Shown piece by piece: positions 24,649-32,396 of a stretch of 32,434 nt of DNA. How positions within the stretch are numbered: the first letter of the stretch is position 1; every line of letters begins with the position of its first letter. The stretch is from Polyangiaceae bacterium. GTDB taxonomy: Bacteria; Myxococcota_A; Polyangia; Polyangiales; Polyangiaceae. A program made the translations under genes and the position numbers. The DNA lies in NCBI GenBank assembly GCA_023150915.1, contig JAKLKA010000080.1, positions 1 through 32,434 on the forward strand, written 5' to 3'. The notes beneath the pieces were generated by a model. That model worked only from the letters and a program-made list of their open reading frames with translations. It ran no database searches and had not been told where the DNA came from.

Positions 24649-25469
24649 CGCTTCATTCGGAGCTCGGCCTGCTCCTGCGCCTCGAGATCGGCCAACGCCC
24701 GCGACAGCTCTTCTTGTTCCGCGGCGTCCAACTCGGGAAGCTCTTCTTTGTGCTCCACGCGCACGGCCTCGCGCGGCGCGGGCGGCGGCTCGGGCGGAAG
24801 CACGCCCATCTTGCGCTTCAGCGCTTCCAGATCCGAGTCGGCCCCGGCGGTCTGCTCGAGCTGGGCAAACTTGGTCGCCAGCACGTCCCCGCTGTACTCC
24901 TCCGCGATTTCGGCGCCGGCCTCTGCCTCTGCCTCCATCTGGTTGATGCGCTGCTCCATCTGGTCGAACGCCTCGAATGCGCTCGCGTTCTTGAGCCCGC
25001 TCATCGTCTCTTGAATCTGCTTCTGGGCCTCGGCGCGCTTCTTCCGGGCAATCAGCAGGTTCTTCTTGCGCTTCGCCTCTTCGATCTTCGCATTCAGCGC
25101 TCGCAGCGCGAGCTTCAGCGAGTCGACGGCCTGCTTCTGCTTCTGCCACTGCAGCTTGTACTGCTCGGCGAGCTGCTCGTGCTCTTTCTTGCGAGCCAGC
25201 CCCTCTTTGGCCAGGTTGTCGTCGGCCGCACGCACCGCCATCATCGCGCGGCGCTCCCACTCGGCCGCCGTGGCTGCCTCTTGCTCGGCCTGCTTGGCCA
25301 GGCGCTTCTCGTCGGCGATGGACGAAGCCACTTGCTTCTTCGCCTCGATGAGCTGTGCGCTCATGTCGATGACGATCTGGTTGAGCATCTTCTCCGGATC
25401 TTCGGAGCGGCTGATCAGATCGTTCAGGTTGGATTTGATGAGTCGGGCGAGGCGCGCGAAAATTCCCAT
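24645..25469 (-). CDS. pspA: PspA/IM30 (Vipp1) family membrane-stress protein
   Basis: This encodes 274 residues, almost entirely alpha-helical coiled coil. The N-terminal amphipathic helix MGIFARLARLIKSNLNDL and the PEKMLNQIVIDM motif are diagnostic of PspA/IM30. The family makes ESCRT-III-like rings or rods that bind and stabilise inner membranes. It is about 50 residues longer than E. coli PspA; the tail (about 220-274) is Pro-rich and then acidic, ending MKR. No pspF, pspB or pspC is nearby. It is the middle gene of a minus operon, with GGAG upstream of ATG 25469. Confidence 0.9.
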   Translation of the reverse strand: MGIFARLARLIKSNLNDLISRSEDPEKMLNQIVIDMSAQLIEAKKQVASSIADEKRLAKQAEQEAATAAEWERRAMMAVRAADDNLAKEGLARKKEHEQLAEQYKLQWQKQKQAVDSLKLALRALNAKIEEAKRKKNLLIARKKRAEAQKQIQETMSGLKNASAFEAFDQMEQRINQMEAEAEAGAEIAEEYSGDVLATKFAQLEQTAGADSDLEALKRKMGVLPPEPPPAPREAVRVEHKEELPELDAAEQEELSRALADLEAQEQAELRMKR

Positions 25470-25489
25470 GGTCGTGACTCCAGCCAGGC

Positions 25490-25885
25490 CTATTTCTTGG
25501 TGAGCTCTCGCAGCACGCCCACGTGTTTCGACAGCGCCATGCCCATGTCCGAGAGCACGGCCTCGAGCTCGTTGTCGTCCAGGTGCTCAAGCTCGAGGGC
25601 GGCGATCAGCACGATGCGCCCGTCTTCCAGCGCATAGGCGGCATGCAAGAGGTCCCCGGCGTTGAACTCGAGCAGCTTGCGGAAGACCTTGGCCTCGAGC
25701 GCGGTGTCGCCCTTCGGCGCGTCACCGATGGCCACCTGAAACACCAGCACGGGTGCAGCGATGCGCAGCGCCACCGGGGCAGACCCCGCCCCCACTGCCA
25801 CCAGAAACGTGCCGCCCTCGATGCGCTCGAAATTTCGTCCGAGCTTGCTCAGAATCCCCTCGAGATCTTCGTCCGTCTTCAGCAT
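25490..25885 (-). CDS. YbjN-like / type III secretion chaperone-like protein
   Basis: This encodes 131 residues with an alpha-beta pattern of the YbjN/CesT-Tir chaperone-like fold. It has an N-terminal amphipathic helix, a GTFLVAVGAGSAPVALRI strand region, LLEFNAGDLLHAAYALEDGRIVLIAALELEHLDDNEL, and a C-terminal helix pair. The LDDNEL element is typical of YbjN proteins. The function of the family is not settled. It lies 20 bp upstream of pspA on the same strand and is likely the first gene of that operon. ATG 25885 was chosen; GTG further upstream is in frame but lacks support. Confidence 0.7.
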   Translation of the reverse strand: MLKTDEDLEGILSKLGRNFERIEGGTFLVAVGAGSAPVALRIAAPVLVFQVAIGDAPKGDTALEAKVFRKLLEFNAGDLLHAAYALEDGRIVLIAALELEHLDDNELEAVLSDMGMALSKHVGVLRELTKK

Positions 25886-25943
25886 CGGACCGCTACCGTA
25901 CCATGGCACCGGGGCAGCCGGGTGGGGCCGAATTTCACCGGGC

Positions 25944-26903
25944 TCAACCCGCCTTCGTGATCGGCGCGCCGTGGCGACTGGCACGCAGGCTGACCACGGC
26001 GTCGGGTGGGGGCGCCTCGGGTTGTATGGTGGCGTGAGCCAGACCGAACTCGGCCTCGAGCTTCTCGGCCACGGCGCGGCAGACCTCGACCCCGTGGGCG
26101 CCCCGCGCCAGCGTGACGTGGACGGTGAGCGCGTCGAAGCGATCGGAGATCCGCCACACGTGCAGGTCGTGCAGGTCGACGACCCCGGGGCAGGCACGGA
26201 TGGTCGCTTCGATCACCGACACGTTCAGGTGACTCGGCGTGGCTTCGAGCAAGATGCTGGTGGTCTCGCGCAACACGCGCCAGCCGCTGTAGGCCACCAA
26301 GAGGGCGATCAGCACCGAGAGCAGCGGATCAGCGCGGGTCACCCCGAAGAAGTGGACCAGCCCCCCGGCGATCAGCGCCGCGACCGAGCCGAGCGCGTCC
26401 GACGCGACGTGGGCAAAGGCCGCCCGAACGTTCAGGCTGTCGCGCTGCGCGCGCATCAAGACCGCCGCAACCAGCAGGTTGACGACCAGACCCGCCCCGG
26501 CGACCGCGAGCATCACGTCGGCGCGGATCTGCGACGGCGTCAGCCAGCGCTCGACCGCCTCTTTGATCACCCACAGCGCGGTCACGCCGAGCGCGATGCC
26601 GTTGACGAACGCCGCCAGCACTTCTGCCCGCCTGAGGCCAAAGGTCGAGCGTTCGGTCCGCGGGCGCTGCGCCCAGCGCTGTGCCGCAAACGCCAGCGCC
26701 AGGGCGCCGGCATCGGCCAGCATGTGCCCGGCGTCGGCCAAGAGCGCCAGGCTTCCGCTGATCAGCCCGCCGGCAAGCTCGACCAGCATGAAGCTGAAGG
26801 TCAGCGCCAGCGCCACGCCCAGCACCCGAGAGGGGGCCGCGCCGTGCGTGTGCCCGTGACCGTGCGCGTGGCCGTGGCCGTGAGCGTGGTCGTGGGCGGA
26901 CAC
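25944..26903 (-). CDS. Cation diffusion facilitator, zinc-type (CzcD/ZitB-like)
   Basis: This encodes 319 residues. A His-rich cytoplasmic N-terminus (residues 4-20, alternating His-Gly/Ala) precedes six membrane helices. The metal site is HxxxD in TM2 (His60, Asp64) and HxxxD in TM5 (His165, Asp169), the combination of zinc-type CDF proteins. A C-terminal cytoplasmic domain contains VDLHDLHVWRISDRFDALTVHV. It exports Zn2+ (perhaps Co2+ or Cd2+) by proton antiport. The start is GTG at 26903. It lies 58 bp upstream of the YbjN-like gene on the same strand; whether it shares a transcript is unclear. Confidence 0.9.
   Translation of the reverse strand: MSAHDHAHGHGHAHGHGHTHGAAPSRVLGVALALTFSFMLVELAGGLISGSLALLADAGHMLADAGALALAFAAQRWAQRPRTERSTFGLRRAEVLAAFVNGIALGVTALWVIKEAVERWLTPSQIRADVMLAVAGAGLVVNLLVAAVLMRAQRDSLNVRAAFAHVASDALGSVAALIAGGLVHFFGVTRADPLLSVLIALLVAYSGWRVLRETTSILLEATPSHLNVSVIEATIRACPGVVDLHDLHVWRISDRFDALTVHVTLARGAHGVEVCRAVAEKLEAEFGLAHATIQPEAPPPDAVVSLRASRHGAPITKAG
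26842..26898. repeat. Imperfect CGTGGC-type hexamer repeat encoding the His-rich tail
   Basis: Six-base units of the type CCGTGG/CGTGGC recur about nine times and encode the His-Gly/Ala-His N-terminus of the CDF protein on the minus strand. Such repeats are prone to length change without frame change, which would alter metal-binding capacity. Confidence 0.6.
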
Positions 26904-26963
26904 GTCGCTAGCTTACCTGGTCTTCTCGGGGCGCACCCGATCGAGTAAGGGGACCTTCCTCCC

Positions 26964-27464
26964 ATGAAGTACCGCCTTTTCGCCGGCCTCACCGCGGCAC
27001 TCTCGGGGTGCAGCGGCACCGCGGCACCGCCCCCGCAGGGGCAGCCGCCCGCGCCCCAGGCCTGCACCACCCTGGGCTGCACCAGCGGGCTCGAGCTTCA
27101 GCTGGTTCGCGCCACGCCCTGGCCCCCCGGCACCTATCGGATCACCCTGCGGGTCGACGACAAGTCGACGAGTTGCGAGGGCAAGCTGCCGCTCGAGCCG
27201 TGCGATCGCGGTCCGACCTTCCATTGCACCGACGCCTCGCTCAGCGTGGCCGAGAGCGGCTGCGCACTGCCGGCCGACCAGCATGCCATCACCGGGCTCA
27301 GCTCGAAGGCCACGCAGGCCGCGAAGGTCTCGCTGGCCATCGAACATCAAGGCTCGATTCAAGCCAGCGCCCAGCTCAGCCCGACCTTCCAGACGGTGCA
27401 GCCCAATGGCCCTGGCTGCGAGCCGGTGTGCGAGACCGCAGCGATGCGGCTCCAGCTGCGCTGA
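26964..27464 (+). CDS. Small Cys-rich lipoprotein of unknown function
   Basis: This encodes 166 residues. The signal peptide ends in an LSGC lipobox (Cys16), followed by a short Pro/Gln-rich linker. The remainder has strands and eight or more Cys (CTTLGC, SC...PC, HC...GC, GCEPVC), suggesting a disulfide-rich beta domain. I do not recognise the family. AAGGGG lies about 11 bases before ATG 26964. It is divergent from the CDF gene and ends 8 bp from the converging protease gene. Confidence 0.75.
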   Translation: MKYRLFAGLTAALSGCSGTAAPPPQGQPPAPQACTTLGCTSGLELQLVRATPWPPGTYRITLRVDDKSTSCEGKLPLEPCDRGPTFHCTDASLSVAESGCALPADQHAITGLSSKATQAAKVSLAIEHQGSIQASAQLSPTFQTVQPNGPGCEPVCETAAMRLQLR

Positions 27465-27472
27465 GCCGCACG

Positions 27473-28693
27473 CTAGCGCTGGCGGCGCCGACGAAGCGCG
27501 AGGCCGGCGATGACCAGAGCCCCCACCGCCCAGGGCACGGGGCGCACCGGGCCGCTGACGGCGCAGCCGCCGTCGTCCCCCGAATCGTCGCTCTTGGCCT
27601 CGGGTACGCAGACCTTCAGGCTTGGCTCGCAGCGGGTACCCGAACCGCACGCGGGCGCAGCGGGATCGCAGGCGCCGGCACAGATCCCCGTGTCGCCGCC
27701 GTTCGCCGCGTAGCACGAGTAGCCGCCGGGGCACGGCGCGGTCGCCCCACACGCTCGCCCCTGGGCATCGGCCCCAGCGTCGCCGCCGGCGTCGGGCTCG
27801 GGCGGCGGCGGCCAGCTCACGCCCGACTTGGCCCAGAACGGCGCTTCGTAACCACCTTGGGCGGCGGCATCCAGCGCCGTCGCGATGATCATCTCCTTCC
27901 ACTGGCTGACGTCGCCGTACGTGGCGTCGCCGCAGCCCTGCGGCCCGCGCGACAGCACGCCCATCACCCGCCCCTTGTCATCGAGGGCCGGGCCCCCTGA
28001 ATCGCCAGAACACGTCCCGGGCCCGCCTTGCCACTCGGTGGCCTTGACGCTGCTGAGTCCGCCGCAGTCGTCGCCGACGCACTTCACCTCGAGCCCGTCG
28101 CGTCGCATGCGCGTCCCGCTCGAGCCCTGGTCGTTCGGGTCGGTGAGGCCGTAACCGACAGCCGAGTACTTCTCGAACTCGGCGGGGCGAGAATCGATGC
28201 GCGGGATGATGGGCTGGGTGACGCTGGCGGGGATGCCCGCCCCCTCGAGAACGATCAGCGCCACGTCGTTGCCGCAGATGTCCGTCGATTCCTTCGGGAC
28301 CACCAGCGTGCCGGTGCCCTTGTAGAACTCGGGGCCGTCCTTCTGCGGACGCACCGTCTCGGTCGTGACCCGGAAGACCGAACCGCTCGGCGGGTTCGAG
28401 AAGTTCGTCTGGCCGCAGATCACGCTGCCCTGCGGACCGCCGCCCTGGGTGAGCGCCACGCAATGCCGCGCCGTGAGCACCAGGTTCGGGGCGATCAGGC
28501 TGCCGCTGCAGTGGCCCATGAAGTAGCTGAAGATGTTGATCGCCAGACCCACCGCAGCCTTGTCGGTGTCGTCGACCTGGCCGTCGATGACGCGCGCCTG
28601 CGTGCTCTTGGTTTCGGGATGGGCGCTCGGCTCGCCACTGCCACAGCCCGCAGACAAGAGTGCAATCCCCAAGAGACACGACGTTCGCTTCAT
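27473..28693 (-). CDS. Trypsin-like serine protease with lipobox and MYXO-CTERM-type C-terminus
   Basis: This encodes 406 residues. The signal peptide ends at LSAGC (Cys17). The S1 peptidase domain (about 35-280) has the catalytic His77 (LTARHC), Asp143 (CGNDVAL) and Ser232 (GDSGGP). Gly226 occupies the S1-pocket position where trypsin has Asp, so cleavage after Lys/Arg is not expected; a small or hydrophobic preference is an inference. A Cys-rich linker (about 314-365) follows. The C-terminus GGCAVSG - hydrophobic helix (385-400) - RRRRQR matches MYXO-CTERM sorting sequences, which myxosortases process near the Cys for surface display. ATG 28693 starts the signal peptide. The open extension to 29782 is a shadow of guaB. 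Confidence 0.88.
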   Translation of the reverse strand: MKRTSCLLGIALLSAGCGSGEPSAHPETKSTQARVIDGQVDDTDKAAVGLAINIFSYFMGHCSGSLIAPNLVLTARHCVALTQGGGPQGSVICGQTNFSNPPSGSVFRVTTETVRPQKDGPEFYKGTGTLVVPKESTDICGNDVALIVLEGAGIPASVTQPIIPRIDSRPAEFEKYSAVGYGLTDPNDQGSSGTRMRRDGLEVKCVGDDCGGLSSVKATEWQGGPGTCSGDSGGPALDDKGRVMGVLSRGPQGCGDATYGDVSQWKEMIIATALDAAAQGGYEAPFWAKSGVSWPPPPEPDAGGDAGADAQGRACGATAPCPGGYSCYAANGGDTGICAGACDPAAPACGSGTRCEPSLKVCVPEAKSDDSGDDGGCAVSGPVRPVPWAVGALVIAGLALRRRRQR

Positions 28694-28798
28694 CTGCGGC
28701 TCCCGACCGGCGCCCGAAATGTACCGGGCTTCCTCGCCCGCGCAAGCTCCCTTCCATTGGGTCCTTCCGAGACGCCGGCGCCGAGAGTATGCTGCCGC

Positions 28799-30250
28799 AT
28801 GCTCGACGGTGAGCTTCGTGAGTGTCTGACGTTCGACGACGTCATGCTGACGCCGGCCTACAGCGAGGTGCTGCCGGCGCAGGTGGACCTGAAGACGCGC
28901 GTGACGCGCGGCATCGAGGTGAACATCCCCCTGGTCAGCGCGGCGATGGACTCGGTGACCGAGGCCCGCGCGGCAGTGACCATCGCCCGCGAGGGCGGCA
29001 TCGGCATCATCCACAAGAACCTGCCGCCGCGGGACCAGGCCGCCGAGGTGGATCGGGTGAAGCGCGCCGAGAGCGGCATCATCACCGATCCCGTCACGGT
29101 GGGGCCCAGGCAGTCGCTGCGCGAAGCGCTGGCGGTCATGCACGACCACGACGTCTCTGGCGTTCCCGTGGTCGAGGGCGACACGCCCGTCGGCATCCTG
29201 ACCGCCCGTGACATCCGCTTCGAGAAGAACCTCGATCAGCCGGTCAGCGCGCTGATGACGACCCAGCTCGTGACGGTGACCTCGGGTGTGAGCAACGACG
29301 CCGCCCGCCAGCTGCTCCACAAGCACCGCATCGAGAAGCTGCTGGTGGTGGAAGGCAGCAAGCTGGTGGGTCTGATCACCATCAAGGACTTGCTGCAAGC
29401 CGAGCGCAACCCGTCGGCAGTGAAAGACGACCGCGGTCGGCTGCGCGTCGGCGCCGCCATCGGTCCGGGCCCCGAGGGCGTGGAGCGGGCCGACCTGCTG
29501 ATCGAAGCTGGCGCCGATCTGGTGGTGGTCGACACCGCCCACGGCCACTCTCGCGGCGTGATCGAGGCGGTGCGTGCCGTGAAGCAGCGCCACCCCGGCA
29601 TCCAGCTGGTGGCGGGCAACATCGCCACCGCCGAAGCCACCCAGGCGCTGATCGATGCGGGTGTGGACGCGGTCAAGGTCGGCATTGGCCCCGGCAGCAT
29701 CTGCACCACGCGCATCATCGCGGGCATCGGGGTGCCGCAGATCACGGCCATCGCCGACTGCGTGCGCGTGGCCGACCGCCACGACGTGCCCGTGATCGCC
29801 GACGGCGGGGTCAAGTTCTCGGGGGACGTCACCAAGGCCATCGCCGCGGGCGCGTCCTCGGTGATGATCGGCTCACTGTTCGCCGGTACCGACGAGTCCC
29901 CAGGCGAGCTCGTGCTCTATCAGGGGCGCAGCTACAAGGTGTACCGCGGCATGGGGTCGCTCGGGGCGATGAAGCGCGGCAGCAAAGACCGCTATGGCCA
30001 GGCCGGCACCGCCGACGAGAAGCTGGTGCCCGAAGGCATCGAAGGGCGCGTCCCGCACCGCGGCTCGCTGCGGTCGGTGATCGATCAGCTGGTCGGCGGG
30101 CTTCGCTCGGGCATGGGCTACACCGGCTCGCGCACCGTGAGCGAACTGCGCAAGAACGCCAAGTTCATCCGCATCACCGGCGCGGGCCTCAAAGAGAGCC
30201 ACGTGCACGACGTGATCATCACGGAAGAAGCGCCGAACTACCGCGCGTAG
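28799..30250 (+). CDS. guaB: IMP dehydrogenase
   Basis: This encodes 483 residues, the normal bacterial length. It has [16 protein letters not shown] at the start, two CBS domains (about 90-205), a catalytic loop GPGSICTTR with Cys302, the phosphate-binding [12 protein letters not shown], and the flap [15 protein letters not shown]. It oxidises IMP to XMP with NAD, the committed step of GMP synthesis. The CBS pair allows regulation by purine nucleotides. guaA is not adjacent. No strong ribosome-binding site precedes ATG 28799. Its last 13 bases overlap the 3' end of the converging outer-membrane protein gene. Confidence 0.97.
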   Translation: MLDGELRECLTFDDVMLTPAYSEVLPAQVDLKTRVTRGIEVNIPLVSAAMDSVTEARAAVTIAREGGIGIIHKNLPPRDQAAEVDRVKRAESGIITDPVTVGPRQSLREALAVMHDHDVSGVPVVEGDTPVGILTARDIRFEKNLDQPVSALMTTQLVTVTSGVSNDAARQLLHKHRIEKLLVVEGSKLVGLITIKDLLQAERNPSAVKDDRGRLRVGAAIGPGPEGVERADLLIEAGADLVVVDTAHGHSRGVIEAVRAVKQRHPGIQLVAGNIATAEATQALIDAGVDAVKVGIGPGSICTTRIIAGIGVPQITAIADCVRVADRHDVPVIADGGVKFSGDVTKAIAAGASSVMIGSLFAGTDESPGELVLYQGRSYKVYRGMGSLGAMKRGSKDRYGQAGTADEKLVPEGIEGRVPHRGSLRSVIDQLVGGLRSGMGYTGSRTVSELRKNAKFIRITGAGLKESHVHDVIITEEAPNYRA

Positions 30251-31230
30251 CCCACGCGCGTCGGCGACGCGCTGGGTGAGTCGTCCAGATCGAAACGGTA
30301 GGCGAAGCCCAGCCGGGCGCCGACCGCGGTGATGGACCCCGAGCCGGGCGCGCACCCTTCGATGCTATCGCCGGTCTGGCGGTGAGCCGCGGCATCGACG
30401 CCGGTGACGAACGCCAGACTGCGAGTCATGTCCACGTCCAGACCGATGCCACCCCCCAGGGCGAACCCCGGGCCGTCGGTGGCGCTGCAGGCGAATGGGT
30501 CCGACGGCTTCACGAAGTCACCGTCCGCGCGGGTTCCGGTGCCGCGCGCGGTCTGCCACGACGCGCCGAGCCCGAGCCCCACGTACAGGCCGACGTCGTC
30601 GGTGCGCCAGGGGTAGGCGCGACCCTTCAGCCAGACGGCATCGAGCGAGCGCTTCACGTCGACGGTGTTCGCAGCTGCCTCGGAACGATCGACGCCGAGC
30701 GTGGCGTGCTCGTAGCCGAGCCCGACGGACCAGAGCCTTGCCGGTGCGAACCACACGCTGGGGCCGAAAACCATCCCGCTCGACTGGTCGCGCTTCAGAT
30801 CGTAGTCGCTGCTCCCACCGAGCCGGCCGATGACCCCGACGTCGACCGCCAGGGCGAGCGTCATCTCGGGCGGCGGCAGCGCGCGCTTCTCTTCGGGAGC
30901 GGCGTCCATGGCCCCCGGAGGGAACGCCGGCTGCACCGGCGGCACGACCACGGGCGCCGCGGCCACGGGCGGTGGCGCCGGCTCGGGCGCGGGTGGCGGG
31001 ACGGGCGCGGGCGGCGGGACGGGCGCGACCTCTGGGGCCGGTGCACCGGGCGCGGGCGCGCCAGGAGCAGGCGTGGCGGCAGCGGGCGCGCCGCCTTCGG
31101 ACGGCTTGTCGCCTGCTTCTGCAGGCAGCGGGCTACCCGGTGCGACGTTGGGTGGAGGCACTTGCGCCCACGCGAGCGTGGAGAAGCTGCAACACACCAG
31201 GAAGGAACTGACGAGTACGCCCCGAGCCAT
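30238..31230 (-). CDS. Outer-membrane beta-barrel protein with Pro/Ala-rich linker
   Basis: This encodes 330 residues. The signal peptide ends at AWA-Q (about residue 23). A long Pro/Ala/Gly region (about 25-120), probably extended, precedes a barrel-like domain (about 128-330) with strands such as [40 protein letters not shown] and [14 protein letters not shown]. Function is unknown; it may be a porin-like or OmpW-like barrel. ATG 31230 begins the signal peptide; an ATG at 31263 would add 11 residues. Neither has a clear ribosome-binding site. It overlaps the upstream small ORF and may be expressed from the promoter ahead of that ORF. Its 3' end overlaps guaB. Confidence 0.75.
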   Translation of the reverse strand: MARGVLVSSFLVCCSFSTLAWAQVPPPNVAPGSPLPAEAGDKPSEGGAPAAATPAPGAPAPGAPAPEVAPVPPPAPVPPPAPEPAPPPVAAAPVVVPPVQPAFPPGAMDAAPEEKRALPPPEMTLALAVDVGVIGRLGGSSDYDLKRDQSSGMVFGPSVWFAPARLWSVGLGYEHATLGVDRSEAAANTVDVKRSLDAVWLKGRAYPWRTDDVGLYVGLGLGASWQTARGTGTRADGDFVKPSDPFACSATDGPGFALGGGIGLDVDMTRSLAFVTGVDAAAHRQTGDSIEGCAPGSGSITAVGARLGFAYRFDLDDSPSASPTRVGYAR

Positions 31231-31438
31231 CACGCCCGGCACTATCGCCTTGTCTGCTGCCATAGGCAACGCGACCGAACCCTCGCCACCCAGCGAGCGA
31301 CAGCCGGTGGATGCGCAACTTTGGGCGGGCGAGGCGCAGGGTCTCGTGAGCCACGACGGCAAACGCCGGGGCGACCATGGCGACGAGAACCGCGGCCGAA
31401 CCGACGGGCCCGAGGCTGCTGAAAATCGCTTCAAACAT
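31133..31438 (-). CDS. Possible small membrane protein or leader ORF upstream of the barrel gene
   Basis: This reads 101 residues. The first 40 (MFEAIFSSLGPVGSAAVLVA, then a continuing hydrophobic stretch and a basic LRLARPKLRIHR) look like a single membrane helix with a basic flank. GGAGG lies 5 bases before ATG 31438, and a near-consensus promoter is 35 bases further up. From about residue 70 it overlaps the barrel gene in another frame and looks like non-native sequence. It may be a real short protein, a leader peptide coupling translation to the barrel gene, or the 5' end of a gene broken by a frameshift. The 31231-31563 gap holds nothing else recognisable besides this ORF and its promoter. 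Confidence 0.4.
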   Translation of the reverse strand: MFEAIFSSLGPVGSAAVLVAMVAPAFAVVAHETLRLARPKLRIHRLSLAGWRGFGRVAYGSRQGDSAGRDGSGRTRQFLPGVLQLLHARVGASASTQRRTG

Positions 31439-31453
31439 CTGACCTCCAATAAA

Positions 31454-31465
31454 AACTGGCCGGTT
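31454..31465. promoter_or_regulatory. Candidate operator AACTGGCCGGTT at the transcript start
   Basis: A near-palindrome (10 of 12 positions) covers the predicted transcript start (about 31465, minus strand) and first bases. Its place just after the -10 box and the adjacent TetR gene make a repressor site plausible. This is inferred from position and symmetry only. Confidence 0.35.
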
Positions 31466-31471
31466 GGATTG

Positions 31472-31500
31472 TTTTTAAGCACTCTTGCGCGACGTGTCAA
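31472..31500 (-). promoter_or_regulatory. Strong sigma-70-type promoter reading toward the barrel gene
   Basis: On the minus strand a perfect -35 TTGACA (31500-31495) is followed by an exact 17-base spacer and a -10 TAAAAA (31477-31472; four of six consensus). The region is AT-rich in an otherwise GC-rich window. Transcription would begin near 31465, some 27 bases before the small ORF. Confidence 0.65.
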
Positions 31501-31563
31501 TAGGACAAAAATATCCCATCGTTTCGGTAAGTTCGCCGCCACCCCCCCGGCCGCGAGCGGCTC

Positions 31564-32172
31564 TCAGCCCCCGATCAACGACAGCGCGATGGTCTCGAGG
31601 GCGGACTGGACGAACTCCTCGTCCTCCGGGCTCATCGGATCGAAGAAGTCGTGGAGGGCCAGGCCGTCGAGGATGCCGATCACCAGCCGCGGCATCACGT
31701 GCACCGGAACCCGCGGCGTGATGCCCAGCTCTCGGAAGCTCTGTTCGAGGTGCGCGTGCACCTCTTGGCGGTTGGCCTCGAACATTGCCGAGAGCGCCTG
31801 GCGGAGCTTGGGGTCGTGGATCCCTCGAGCCATCAGGTCCGCCAGGACCCTGAGCTCGGCACTGCCCTGGCTGCGAGCCGCGCGCATCTCGCGCAGGGCA
31901 CGCCGGACCTTTTCTTGGGGCTCACCGGGGGCATCCCATGCGGCGCGGACGCGCTCGCGCATCACGTCGGCGCAGCGGACGAGCACCTGCGCGATCAAGT
32001 CGTCCTTGCTCTCGAAGTGGTAGTGGACCGCGCCCTTGCTCATACCGGCGGTCTCGGCGATGTCGCTGACGCTGGTGTGGGCCGAACCGTTCTCGGCCAG
32101 GGCACGGATCGCGGCGTCCAGCACCTGCTGCCGGCTGGCCTCGCTCTTCTTGTAGGTTCGACGCGGACGCAC
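31564..32172 (-). CDS. TetR family transcriptional regulator
   Basis: This encodes 202 residues. The N-terminal helix-turn-helix (about 13-60) reads QQVLDAAIRALAENGSAHTS, then VSDIAETAGMSKGAVHYHFESKDDL, the classic TetR signature. The C-terminal ligand-binding helices (about 65-202) match no particular subfamily I recognise. The start is GTG 32172, with AAGGGG and AAAAGG upstream. Its targets may include its own gene or the downstream barrel gene promoter, 60-130 bp beyond its stop on the same strand; this is inference. Confidence 0.9.
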   Translation of the reverse strand: MRPRRTYKKSEASRQQVLDAAIRALAENGSAHTSVSDIAETAGMSKGAVHYHFESKDDLIAQVLVRCADVMRERVRAAWDAPGEPQEKVRRALREMRAARSQGSAELRVLADLMARGIHDPKLRQALSAMFEANRQEVHAHLEQSFRELGITPRVPVHVMPRLVIGILDGLALHDFFDPMSPEDEEFVQSALETIALSLIGG

Positions 32173-32219
32173 GGGCCTTTTCCCCTTGAATCACGGCCCG
32201 TCCAGCCAAGGCAAGGGCG

Positions 32220-32248
32220 TTGACAGACTCGAAATCGGCTGCCAAAGT
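32220..32248 (+). promoter_or_regulatory. Promoter of tRNA-Ser
   Basis: A perfect -35 TTGACA (32220-32225), a 17-base spacer and a weak -10 CAAAGT (32243-32248) place the transcript start at about 32255, one base before the mature 5' end of the tRNA. The -10 matches the consensus at three positions only. Confidence 0.5.
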
Positions 32249-32255
32249 CCGCCGC

Positions 32256-32342
32256 GGAGAGATGACCGAGCGGCCGAAGGTACCTGATTCGAAATCAGGC
32301 GTACCCTAACGGGTACCGTGGGTTCGAATCCCACTCTCTCCG
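32256..32342 (+). tRNA. tRNA-Ser (CGA anticodon)
   Basis: This is an 87-base cloverleaf. The acceptor stem GGAGAGA pairs with TCTCTCC; the discriminator is G. The anticodon stem CCTGA/TCAGG encloses the loop TTCGAAA, giving anticodon CGA for UCG codons. The long variable arm GTACCC-TAAC-GGGTAC marks a class II tRNA, consistent with serine. The T arm is GTGGG-TTCGAAT-CCCAC. CCA is not encoded (the next bases are CTG), so it must be added by the CCA-adding enzyme. Confidence 0.95.
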
Positions 32343-32364
32343 CTGCGTGCCTGGGTCGTCGTCT

Positions 32365-32396
32365 CGATCGGACCACCAACCTGGTGAACCCGATCG
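32365..32396. terminator. Hairpin downstream of tRNA-Ser
   Basis: CGATCGG (32365-32371) pairs with CCGATCG (32390-32396), and inside it CACCA (32374-32378) pairs with TGGTG (32382-32386) around a three-base loop. It lies 22 bp past the tRNA. It has no T-run, so it may act as a terminator or a processing end; function is inferred from position. Confidence 0.4.

Noticed and set aside
22717-25590. Single 957-residue protein
   Set aside because: The N-terminal third is Arg/Ala-rich nonsense overlapping pspA in another frame; a proper signal peptide begins at 24648.
32191-32379. Minus-strand ORF of 62 codons containing a GFEPT-type sequence
   Set aside because: It is antisense to tRNA-Ser; this translation is a well-known spurious product of tRNA-Ser genes.
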